Positions 1 through 6,722 of a stretch of 27,323 nt of DNA are shown piece after piece. The first letter of the stretch is position 1. Each line of letters begins with the position of its first letter. Source of the stretch: Azoarcus sp. (GTDB taxonomy: Bacteria; Pseudomonadota; Gammaproteobacteria; Burkholderiales; Rhodocyclaceae); the NCBI GenBank assembly GCA_023230755.1, contig JALNWS010000033.1, positions 1-27,323 of the forward strand. The letters run 5' to 3'. Both the position numbers and the translations under genes were made by a program. The notes beneath the pieces are model-generated. The model was not told the DNA's origin. It ran no database searches and saw nothing but the letters and a program-made list of their open reading frames with translations.

Positions 1-512
1 AGCGCCTCATCCGGATGCTCGAACACGGCGGCAGAATAGGTCATGCCCGGGTCGAGCCACAGTTGGTAGAAGTCGTTGCCAAGATCGTAATGGGCCTCGA
101 TGTTGCGCTTCGACCCCGTGCGTGTGTTCGCTCGCATCAAATGGGTGAGGCGGTGTCCGATCAGACGCAAGACACGCCCGTAGATCGCTTTCTTGAGCTG
201 TTCGCGGTTCGACGACAGCAGCGTGAGCAGCCCCGTCAGATCCTCGGTGTCCCAGTCGCCATCCATGTAGCTCTCGGCAAAACCGATGTCGCCGCGCGCC
301 AGCGCCTCGCTGAACACGGCATGGTCGCGAACCCGCAGATGGGCAACGAGCGGGCCGTGCCCTGCGCGCAGGTGCTGATTGTCCGGCAGCTCAAGCGCCA
401 GCGCGCCGCCTTCGAGGCGGTCGAACATTTCAAGCGCCAGCCGCGTCGCGCGCGGCAAGTGGCCGAGGGATTCACGCGCCAGGGGGCGCAGGGCGTTGTC
501 GACGGCGTTCAT
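1..512 (-). CDS. Cyclopropane-fatty-acid synthase family SAM methyltransferase (partial, C-terminus beyond window)
   Basis: Reading leftward from ATG at 512-510, the frame stays open to the window edge, giving about 170 residues. The N-terminal half carries the Cfa-type sequence GFAESYMDGDWDT (about residues 77-89). Near residues 139-152 is NIEAHYDLGNDFYQ, the hallmark that precedes the SAM fold of Cfa/mycolic-acid methyltransferases. Members of this family transfer a methylene or methyl group from SAM to a double bond of a phospholipid acyl chain at the membrane. The start codon overlaps the upstream DUF1365 stop (TGATG), so translation is probably coupled. The company of DUF1365 and a flavin amine-oxidase-like protein resembles the Rhodobacter sphaeroides singlet-oxygen operon that includes the acyl-chain methylase UfaM. 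A methylase of that type rather than a classical Cfa is therefore an inference. The SAM-binding and catalytic half is not visible. Confidence 0.9.
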   Translation of the reverse strand, partial: MNAVDNALRPLARESLGHLPRATRLALEMFDRLEGGALALELPDNQHLRAGHGPLVAHLRVRDHAVFSEALARGDIGFAESYMDGDWDTEDLTGLLTLLSSNREQLKKAIYGRVLRLIGHRLTHLMRANTRTGSKRNIEAHYDLGNDFYQLWLDPGMTYSAAVFEHPDEA

Positions 513-1306
513 CAGGAAGTCTCCTCGATCGGCGGCAGCGGCTTGCGGTGAAAGCTCACCCGTTTCAGCGCAAGTCGCAAAGCCTGCCAGTGGATACGGG
601 CAACGACGCCCAGGGTCATGAAGGGGTAGCGCAGCAGCCATTTGCGCATCGCGCCACCGGTCAGCGCCTGTGCACGACCGCCAACGCGGGTGGTGAGCTG
701 TTGCTCGCCACCGTCCCAGTAATCGATCGCGACCGCATGCACCGCGCCGCGGCTCTCGAAGCGGAAGCGGTACTCGCCCCGCACCGGAAAAAAGGGGGAA
801 ACATGGAAAACCTTGCTGGCGCGCAACTCGTCGCCATGCTCAATCGGGCGACAGTCCGGGTGATGGACAAGGTAGTTGTGGTGCTCGCCAAAGGTATTGC
901 TGACCTCGGCCAGCACCACGCGCAGCTTTCCGGCGGCGTCGTGGCAACACCAGAAGCTGACCGGATTGAACACGTAGCCGAGGACGCGCGGCATGGTCTG
1001 CAGCACCACCTCGCCGTCGCACACCTCGGCCAGGCTGTGATGCTGGAGGATTTCGCGCAGCCAGGGCAGGAGGGGCGAGCCATCGCGACGGCCGTGATCA
1101 CGGTACAGGAAGGCGAACGCGTTGAAGCGGTCGATGCCGAGCAGCGGCACGCTTAGCCGGTCGACACTGCCGAGCGGCAAACGCAGGAAGGCCGTCGGAT
1201 AGACAAAGCGGTTGCGGGCGCCGACGTGACGCTCGTGCATCACCGCACCGAAGCACACGGTGGCGTCGAGCGGACCGGCCACGCCCGGTGCGGCGGCCGC
1301 TTTCAT
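512..1306 (-). CDS. DUF1365 domain-containing protein
   Basis: The 264-residue protein spans a full DUF1365 domain. Near the N-terminus is GAVMHERHVGARNRFVYP (about residues 20-37). In the middle is GYVFNPVSFWCCHD (about residues 110-123), followed by EVSNTFGEHHNYLV; both are typical of the family. No signal peptide is evident. The biochemical role of DUF1365 is unsettled. In many proteobacteria it sits between a flavin amine-oxidase-like protein and a Cfa-like methyltransferase, as here, which points to membrane-lipid modification. The ATG at 1306 overlaps the upstream gene's TGA by four bases, and its own stop overlaps the next start, so it is the middle cistron of a tightly coupled operon. 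The family call is firm. A specific reaction is not claimed. Confidence 0.9.
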   Translation of the reverse strand: MKAAAAPGVAGPLDATVCFGAVMHERHVGARNRFVYPTAFLRLPLGSVDRLSVPLLGIDRFNAFAFLYRDHGRRDGSPLLPWLREILQHHSLAEVCDGEVVLQTMPRVLGYVFNPVSFWCCHDAAGKLRVVLAEVSNTFGEHHNYLVHHPDCRPIEHGDELRASKVFHVSPFFPVRGEYRFRFESRGAVHAVAIDYWDGGEQQLTTRVGGRAQALTGGAMRKWLLRYPFMTLGVVARIHWQALRLALKRVSFHRKPLPPIEETS

Positions 1307-2640
1307 GCCCCCGCTCCGCTATGAGCCAAAGCCCCTTCCGCGTGCCACGGAATCTCGGCGCCCAGCCGTTCTGCGACGGCGACCGCCGACTTCAGCCCGT
1401 CTTCGTGAAAGCCGTAGCCGGTCCACGCGCCGGCGAACCAGCTGCGGTTCCGCCCCTGAATGCTGGGCAGCGCCGCCTGTGCGTCGATCGCTGCCTGGTC
1501 GAAAACCGGGTGCGCGTAGTGGATGGTGCGCAGAATCCTGTCCGCGCGCGGCGGCCGGAACGGGTTGAGTGACACCACCACCGGCGTATCGAAAGGCAGC
1601 GGCTGCAAGCGGTTGATCAGATAGCTCACCGACACCGGTCGCGCGTCGACCGCGCCTGCACCGGCAAGATAGTTCCACGCCGACCACACCTTGCGCCGAC
1701 GCGGCAGCAGTGCTTCGTCGGTATGGACCACGGCAGTATTGGCCTGATAGCTGACGCCACCGAGGATGCGGCGCTCCCCAACACTGGCGTTATCGCCAAG
1801 CAGGGCGAGCGTCTGGTCGCTGTGGCAGGCAAACACCACCTCATCGAAACGCTCGGCGCCGGAACGGGAATGCACCCACACGCCATCCTCGTCGCGATCC
1901 ACCCGCAGCACCGGCGAGGCGGCACGCACGTCCTGGAGCGCGGCGATGATCTTCTCGACATAGCTGCGCCCGCCACCGCGCACCGTCATCCACTGCGGAC
2001 GATCGAGCACCTGCAGCAGCCCGTGGTTGTGGCAGAAGCGCACGAAGGTCGCGAGCGGGTAGGCGAACATGGTGTGGGTCGGGCATGACCAGATCGCGGC
2101 CGCCATCGGCAACAGATACCAGTCGCGGAAAGGCGTCCCGTAGCGTTCGCGCTGCAGGAACTCACCCAGGCTGAGCGCCGGCATCGAACCCTGTGCAGCC
2201 ATCCGCGTCGTGTCGCGGTTGAATCGCATGATGTCGCGCAACATGCCCAGGAAGGAGGGGCGCAGAAGGTTGCGGCGCTGGGCAAACACGGTGCCGAGAT
2301 CGGAGCCGGCCCACTCGATGGCGGGCGACTCGAGGCTGACGCCGAAGCTCATCTCGCTCTCGACCGACACGACCCCCAGATGCGCGAACAAGGCGCACAG
2401 GTTTGGATAGGTCCGACGGTTGAACACCAGAAAACCGGTATCCACGGGATGCGTCCCCCCCTCCACCGTCACATCGATGGTGTTGGTATGGCCGCCAACA
2501 TAGCCTGCCGCCTCAAACAGAGTGACCTGATTTCGCGGCGACAGCAGCCAGGCGGCACCCAGTCCGGCAATCCCGCCGCCCACCACCGCGATGCGGCGGC
2601 GACCGCCTGTAATCGCACGTTCGATTTCACCCATTTTCAT
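1303..2640 (-). CDS. FAD-dependent amine-oxidase-like oxidoreductase (NAD/FAD-binding, COG2907 type)
   Basis: The protein is about 445 residues. A Rossmann dinucleotide-binding motif, IAVVGGGIAGLGAAWLL, lies near residues 16-32 and is followed by an acidic strand end (VTLFEA). The segment YVGGHTNTIDV is typical of flavin amine oxidase/desaturase-like proteins. Near the C-terminus is WFAGAWTGYGFHEDGLKSA, the usual second FAD contact. I chose ATG 2640 because GGAGG sits 8-9 bases upstream; an in-frame ATG at 2664 would lie ahead of that site. The gene start overlaps the stop of the upstream small exported protein, and its stop overlaps the DUF1365 start. By analogy with the Rhodobacter furan-fatty-acid genes it could be an acyl-chain desaturase (UfaD-like), but only the flavoprotein class is directly supported. 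Confidence 0.88.
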   Translation of the reverse strand: MKMGEIERAITGGRRRIAVVGGGIAGLGAAWLLSPRNQVTLFEAAGYVGGHTNTIDVTVEGGTHPVDTGFLVFNRRTYPNLCALFAHLGVVSVESEMSFGVSLESPAIEWAGSDLGTVFAQRRNLLRPSFLGMLRDIMRFNRDTTRMAAQGSMPALSLGEFLQRERYGTPFRDWYLLPMAAAIWSCPTHTMFAYPLATFVRFCHNHGLLQVLDRPQWMTVRGGGRSYVEKIIAALQDVRAASPVLRVDRDEDGVWVHSRSGAERFDEVVFACHSDQTLALLGDNASVGERRILGGVSYQANTAVVHTDEALLPRRRKVWSAWNYLAGAGAVDARPVSVSYLINRLQPLPFDTPVVVSLNPFRPPRADRILRTIHYAHPVFDQAAIDAQAALPSIQGRNRSWFAGAWTGYGFHEDGLKSAVAVAERLGAEIPWHAEGALAHSGAGA

Positions 2641-2881
2641 GGACGTATCCCTCCGGACCTTCACCCACTGTCCATGCTTCGGCGCGATGAATGAGAATCA
2701 TCAGCTCAAGGTCCTTGCCAAGCTTTTTGTCCATGACAGACTGCATGATCAAGGATGCAGGCGCCGACGCAAGGTGCTGCCCTGCAGCGTTCGCAAAAGC
2801 CCCAAACGAAAGACAGGCCGCAACGGCAATCAGCATCGCGGACAAGCATTTACCGGTCGTGTGACTCATTTGCACGCTCAT
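2627..2881 (-). CDS. Small hypothetical exported protein leading the lipid-modification operon
   Basis: This is an 84-residue frame with ATG at 2881 and AGGA eight bases upstream. A TTG at 2899 is an alternative start but lies inside an operator palindrome. The N-terminus is signal-peptide-like: a short polar/basic stretch, a hydrophobic core (AMLIAVAACLSFGAFA) and an ANA/AG cleavage site near residue 27. The mature part is only about 57 residues, with one lysine-rich patch (MDKKLGKD) and no cysteine. I do not recognise a family. It is the first cistron after the divergent promoter. Its last 14 bases overlap the flavoprotein start, and the flavoprotein's ribosome-binding site lies inside it, which suggests either translational coupling or a leader role. 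It could be a periplasmic accessory factor; alternatively the frame may be open by chance. Confidence 0.55.
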   Translation of the reverse strand: MSVQMSHTTGKCLSAMLIAVAACLSFGAFANAAGQHLASAPASLIMQSVMDKKLGKDLELMILIHRAEAWTVGEGPEGYVHENG

Positions 2882-2886
2882 GGCAA

Positions 2887-2899
2887 TTGTCCTAGACAA
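2887..2899. promoter_or_regulatory. Operator-like inverted repeat 1 (TTGTC-CTA-GACAA)
   Basis: This perfect 5-bp inverted repeat with a 3-base centre overlaps the -35 box of the rightward promoter. It lies about 11-23 bases downstream of the predicted leftward start. The same motif recurs at 2950-2962, with centres 63 bases apart, close to six helical turns. It is a probable binding site for the adjacent MerR-type regulator. Confidence 0.65.
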
Positions 2900-2921
2900 A
2901 TATGTTTGATGACCCTAAGAT
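2893..2921 (+). promoter_or_regulatory. Sigma70-like promoter of the CarH/LitR-like gene
   Basis: On the plus strand, TAGACA (2893-2898), a 17-base spacer and TAAGAT (2916-2921) resemble a sigma70 promoter. The predicted start is near 2928, leaving about 35 bases to the ATG at 2964. The -35 box lies inside an operator-like palindrome, which fits autoregulation. Confidence 0.5.
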
Positions 2922-2945
2922 AGATTCAACAAAACAACTTGTCAA
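2917..2945 (-). promoter_or_regulatory. Sigma70-like promoter of the leftward lipid operon
   Basis: Read on the minus strand, TTGACA (2945-2940), a 17-base spacer and TATCTT (2922-2917) form a near-consensus promoter. The predicted start point is near 2910, about 29 bases ahead of the small exported protein. It overlaps the divergent promoter of the CarH-like gene. Confidence 0.65.
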
Positions 2946-2949
2946 CTGT

Positions 2950-2962
2950 TTGTCCAAGACAA
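2950..2962. promoter_or_regulatory. Operator-like inverted repeat 2 (TTGTC-CAA-GACAA)
   Basis: This is a second copy of the palindrome, lying just upstream of the leftward -35 box and ending one base before the CarH-like start codon. Including flanks it reads TTTGTC-N3-GACAAA. A further half-like element, TTGTCAA, at 2939-2945 coincides with the leftward -35 box. Confidence 0.65.
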
Positions 2963-2963
2963 A

Positions 2964-3893
2964 ATGAAAACCACATCGAACACGGAAACCGAGCTGAACA
3001 TCGCCGCGGTCGAACGCGATACGGGGCTTTCCAAGGACACCCTGCGGGTTTGGGAACGCAGATACGGCTTTCCCAAACCCAAGCGGGACAGCAACGGCGA
3101 TCGGCTTTACCCCCAACACCAGGTCGACAAACTGCGGTTGATCCGCCGCCTGCTGGACACTGGACAAAGGCCGTCGCGGATCGTCTCCGCCACGCCGGAA
3201 GACCTCAGTGCAATGCTCGATGCTCATCGGGAGCAGGCCGGCACGTCCGAGCAGCAGGTGCGCGAGCAGGCGCTGCTCCCCCTTCTCCAGTACCTGCGGC
3301 TGCACCGCAGCAACGAGTTGGTGTCCGGACTGCACCAGGCATTGATGAAACAGGGCTTGCAGCGTTTCGTGATCGAAACCATCTCCCCGCTCAACGAAGC
3401 TGTGGGCGAAGGCTGGATGCAGGGCGACATCGATGTCGCGGAAGAGCACCTGTACACCGAGCAGGTGCAGAACGTGCTCCGCAGCGCCATCGGCGCCCAT
3501 GCGGCTTCGGGTGGGCATCCGCGAGTGCTGCTCACCACCTTCCCGGACGAACACCACATTCTCGGGTTGCTGATGGCGGAGGCCACGCTGGTGCCGGAAG
3601 GTGCGTCATGCGTTTCGCTCGGCACACGCACGCCACTGGCCGACATCCGCGGCGCAGCGATCGACGGCAATTTCGATATCGTCGGACTCTCCTTCAGCAT
3701 TGCCTACCCGGCCCGACAGGCCATCGAGGGCCTGATCGAACTGCGTGCCTCGCTGCCAGAGCACATCACAATCTGGGCAGGTGGCGCGGCAGTCAAGGGC
3801 AAGCAGCGCCGTTTGCCGGGCATCAGGGTAATCAGCGACCTGACCGATACCGTGGCCGCACTGCACGAGTGGCGCGCCGCCCACCCGTCCTGA
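2964..3893 (+). CDS. CarH/LitR-like MerR-family B12-dependent photoreceptor transcriptional regulator
   Basis: The 309-residue protein has three domains. A MerR winged helix occupies about residues 11-75, with DTLRVWERRYGFPKP at the HTH/wing. A four-helix cap and then a cobalamin-binding Rossmann domain follow (about 100-175 and 186-305). The cap shows the CarH signature W151-x9-E161-H162. The Rossmann part has E196-x-H198-x-x-G201, so His198 is the expected lower cobalt ligand. In CarH/LitR proteins adenosylcobalamin drives a DNA-binding tetramer in the dark, and light breaks the Co-C bond and relieves repression. The residue after Trp151 is Met, whereas Thermus CarH has the His that caps cobalt after photolysis. 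The start has no clear Shine-Dalgarno site, and the coding sequence begins right after operator 2. It very probably controls the divergent lipid operon and itself. Confidence 0.9.
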   Translation: MKTTSNTETELNIAAVERDTGLSKDTLRVWERRYGFPKPKRDSNGDRLYPQHQVDKLRLIRRLLDTGQRPSRIVSATPEDLSAMLDAHREQAGTSEQQVREQALLPLLQYLRLHRSNELVSGLHQALMKQGLQRFVIETISPLNEAVGEGWMQGDIDVAEEHLYTEQVQNVLRSAIGAHAASGGHPRVLLTTFPDEHHILGLLMAEATLVPEGASCVSLGTRTPLADIRGAAIDGNFDIVGLSFSIAYPARQAIEGLIELRASLPEHITIWAGGAAVKGKQRRLPGIRVISDLTDTVAALHEWRAAHPS

Positions 3894-4096
3894 AAGCGAC
3901 CTGAGCGTCCATACCGTGCCGACGCCCATCCCCCGTGGCACTTGCATCTGCACGTAACGTCCCCGACTTTCGGGTGCTCCCTGCGACGGCACGGACCGCC
4001 CGGCACAATTCAGAACGCTTCGGACTGAAACGCAGGGCGTTATAGACTATGGGTCGGAGAAGCATTCGTTGCACATAACAAGGGGAGACGACCCAC

Positions 4097-4918
4097 ATGC
4101 TTTACCCAGAACTCTTCCTCAGCCTTGAGTCCGCACGCTGGAACATGGCGGAGGACATTCCCTGGTCCGACTTCGACCCCGCGCTGCTGACGGACGAACA
4201 GGCGGTGACGATCAAGATGAATGCGATCACCGAATGGTCGGCGCTCCCCGCCACCGAGATGTTCCTGCGTGACAACAGCACCGATTCCGACTTCGCCGCC
4301 TTCATGTCGATCTGGTTCTATGAAGAGCAGAAACACTCACTGGTGCTGATGGAATACCTGCGCCGCTTCCGCCCCGAGCTGCAGCCAACCGAGGCCGAGC
4401 TCGACGCCGTTCGTTTCGAGTTCGACCCCGCGCCGCCGCTCGAAACCCTGATGCTGCACTTCTGTGGCGAACTCCGCCTCACCCAGTGGTACCGCCGGGC
4501 GGCCGAATGGCACACCGAACCCGTGATCAAGAACATTTACGATCACATCTCGCGCGACGAAGCACGCCACGGCGGGGCCTATCTGAAGTACATGAAGCGC
4601 GCCATCGAGCGCAGCGGCAACGAAGCCCGACGCGCCTTCGCAAAGCTCGGGGTGCTGATGGCCAACTCCTCGCGCAGTGCGCGCCCCCTGCACCCCACCA
4701 ACCTGCACGTGGCGCAGCAGTTCTTCCCCCGCGATACCGTGCAGTCGCGCGTGCCAGACCCCGACTGGCTGGAGCACTGGCTCGACACCCAGATCGACTT
4801 CGACCGTGAGTGCGAGGCGCGGGTGGTAGGCGGTATCCTGCGCAACCTGTCCAGCCTGTTCGGACAGAAGTTCGAGACCGTCAGCGAACTGAACCGCTAT
4901 CGCAAGTCGCTGGCCTGA
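4097..4918 (+). CDS. Ferritin-like di-iron protein (acyl-ACP desaturase/R2-like fold)
   Basis: The 273-residue soluble protein has a complete carboxylate-bridged di-iron ligand set: Glu46, then Glu77-x-x-His80 (in EEQKH) 31 residues later, then Glu125, and Glu155-x-x-His158 (in DEARH). The order and spacing match the ferritin-like superfamily that includes acyl-ACP desaturases, ribonucleotide reductase R2 and aromatic mono-oxygenases. It is therefore expected to activate O2 for oxidation or desaturation of an unidentified substrate. The ATG at 4097 follows AGGGGAG at a suitable distance. A weak promoter candidate (TTCGGA 4019-4024, TATAGA 4041-4046) suggests separate transcription from the CarH-like gene, with a 203-base gap between them. 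Proximity to the lipid operon hints at fatty-acyl chemistry, but that is inference. Confidence 0.8.
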   Translation: MLYPELFLSLESARWNMAEDIPWSDFDPALLTDEQAVTIKMNAITEWSALPATEMFLRDNSTDSDFAAFMSIWFYEEQKHSLVLMEYLRRFRPELQPTEAELDAVRFEFDPAPPLETLMLHFCGELRLTQWYRRAAEWHTEPVIKNIYDHISRDEARHGGAYLKYMKRAIERSGNEARRAFAKLGVLMANSSRSARPLHPTNLHVAQQFFPRDTVQSRVPDPDWLEHWLDTQIDFDRECEARVVGGILRNLSSLFGQKFETVSELNRYRKSLA

Positions 4919-5042
4919 GCGATGGCCACCACCGCCTCGACGATGACGGGCGGAAGCCCGCGCCAAGACAGCGACTTGCCCGGACACCCCGTGCTCGCCC
5001 ACAATGACGCTCTCCTGCGCATTCTGCTGACGGAGTCCCGCC

Positions 5043-6722
5043 CTGCCCACTGCTACATACACGTCATTTGAAGTCATCGGCGGCCTGATCGGCGGGATCG
5101 GCCTGTTCCTGCTCGGCATGCACCTGCTCACCGACGGCCTCAAGCTTGCGGCCGGACGCGCGCTCGAAGGCATGCTCGAACGCTGGACCTCAACCCCGCT
5201 GCGCGGTCTTGGCGCCGGCATGCTGATTACCACGCTGGTTCAGTCATCGACCGCGGTAACGGTGGCCGGCATCGGCTTCGTCAACGCCGGCCTCCTGTCG
5301 CTCAAGAATGCGCTATGGGTCATCTTCGGTTCCAATGTGGGCACCACCATGAACGCATGGCTGGTCGCCGCACTGGGATTCAACTTCAAGATCGACGCCT
5401 TTGCCCTGCCCTTTGTCGGCATCGGCGCCGTCCTGATGCTGGCCACAAGTCGCATGCGTACGAAGGCGCTGGGGCAGGCCCTTTCCGGCTTCGGCGTCCT
5501 CTTCCTTGGCATCGACGTGCTCAAGGACACGTTTTCGGCCTTTGGCAGCGGCATCGATCTGCAGCAATTCATCATGCCCGGACTCGCCGGGTGGGTCATG
5601 CTGGTCGCCATCGGCACCCTGCTCACCATCCTGATGCAGGCCTCCGGCGCCGCCATCGCCATCATCATCACCGCCGCCCAGACCGGCCTGATGAGCACCG
5701 AGGCCGCCTGCGCCATGGTCATCGGCACCAATATCGGCACCACTTCGACCGCCATCCTGACGGCCATCGGCGCCACCGCCAACGCCCGCCGCCTGGCCGC
5801 AGCGCACGTGTTCTTCAACCTCGTCACCGGCGCGGTGGCTCTCCTGTTGCTGCCGCTGCTGATCGGCCTCCTCGGACTGCTCAGCGGGTGGCTGGAAAAG
5901 CCCGCCACCCCTGCGGTGATGATCGCGATGTTCCACACCACCTTCAATCTTCTCGGCGTCGCCCTGATGGTGCCGTCGGCCAAGTTTCTGCTCAGCTTTC
6001 TGTCCGCGCGATTTCGTCGCAGCGACGAGGAAAACGCCCGCCCCCAGCATCTGGACGCCAACTCGGTGAGCGTGCCCGACCTCGCGTTGCGGGCGTTGCG
6101 CATGGAACTCGGACGCACCCAGGTCCTTGCCGGAAATTGCCTGCGCGCAGTCATTCACAACCCGCCCGACGCTGCACTCGTATCGCGTAACGCCGACGCC
6201 TTCGTCGCGCTCACCACCGCCATCGGCAGCTATACGCGCGGCGTCACCACCGCAAGCCTGCCACTGGCCCTTGTGGAAGCACTCGCCCGCAACCTGCGCG
6301 CGCTCCAGTATCAGGAGAGTGCCGTAGACGCCGCACGTTCGGCGGCAGAACTTGCAGAAGCCCTCGGCCTGCCGCCCGCCCATGGCATTGACGAGGCTTA
6401 CGCACACTTCCGCGACGCGACGGATGAGCTCGCAGACGCCAGCATGGCGGGAAAGCCCGGATTTCGCAGCGAAGACATCGAGAAGCTGCTCGGCAATGCG
6501 GAAACCCGCTATGCCGCCCTCAAGGAATCCCTGTTGGTCGCCGGCGCACATGCTCAACTCGATATCCGCGCCATGCAGGACTGGCTGCGCCTCGCGAGCC
6601 TGCTCAGACGTGCGACAGAACAGATCGCCAAGTCCGCACGAACCCTGGCAGCCCTGGAAGAAGGCCTGCCTCAGCCCGTCCTCGAACATCAAGGCGATGA
6701 CGAGAACGATAACGATCGATGA
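5043..6722 (+). CDS. Na+/phosphate cotransporter family protein (NptA/YjbB-like)
   Basis: This is an inner-membrane transporter with two Na/Pi-cotransporter repeats and a C-terminal PhoU-like helical region. Each repeat carries a characteristic Q-[SA]-S motif (VQSSTAVTV, then MQASGAAIA) followed by GSNVGTT and GTNIGTT. The first in-frame ATG is 5118, but the reading frame continues upstream. The upstream residues FEVIGGLIGGIGLFLLGM are exactly the first membrane segment expected for the family. No ATG, GTG or TTG exists in that extension. A CTG at 5043 with GGAG seven bases upstream is the best start, giving about 559 residues rather than 534. The family imports or exports phosphate coupled to sodium. 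The stop overlaps the gluQ start (ATGA). A 5-bp GC hairpin (4947-4960) lies in the upstream gap. Confidence 0.85.
   Translation: MPTATYTSFEVIGGLIGGIGLFLLGMHLLTDGLKLAAGRALEGMLERWTSTPLRGLGAGMLITTLVQSSTAVTVAGIGFVNAGLLSLKNALWVIFGSNVGTTMNAWLVAALGFNFKIDAFALPFVGIGAVLMLATSRMRTKALGQALSGFGVLFLGIDVLKDTFSAFGSGIDLQQFIMPGLAGWVMLVAIGTLLTILMQASGAAIAIIITAAQTGLMSTEAACAMVIGTNIGTTSTAILTAIGATANARRLAAAHVFFNLVTGAVALLLLPLLIGLLGLLSGWLEKPATPAVMIAMFHTTFNLLGVALMVPSAKFLLSFLSARFRRSDEENARPQHLDANSVSVPDLALRALRMELGRTQVLAGNCLRAVIHNPPDAALVSRNADAFVALTTAIGSYTRGVTTASLPLALVEALARNLRALQYQESAVDAARSAAELAEALGLPPAHGIDEAYAHFRDATDELADASMAGKPGFRSEDIEKLLGNAETRYAALKESLLVAGAHAQLDIRAMQDWLRLASLLRRATEQIAKSARTLAALEEGLPQPVLEHQGDDENDNDR

Noticed and set aside
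2939..3904. 321-codon plus-strand frame overlapping the CarH-like gene
   Set aside because: The overlapping frame starting at 2964 encodes all MerR and B12-binding motifs; this one is Arg/Pro-rich noise.
4947..4960. Short GC hairpin with GGAA loop after the di-iron protein gene
   Set aside because: Five base pairs and no T-tract; could occur by chance in GC-rich DNA.
5313..6692. Long open frame (459 codons) on the minus strand across the Na/Pi cotransporter
   Set aside because: Low-complexity Gly/Asp/His-rich translation, antisense to a well-matched transporter; a frame shadow.
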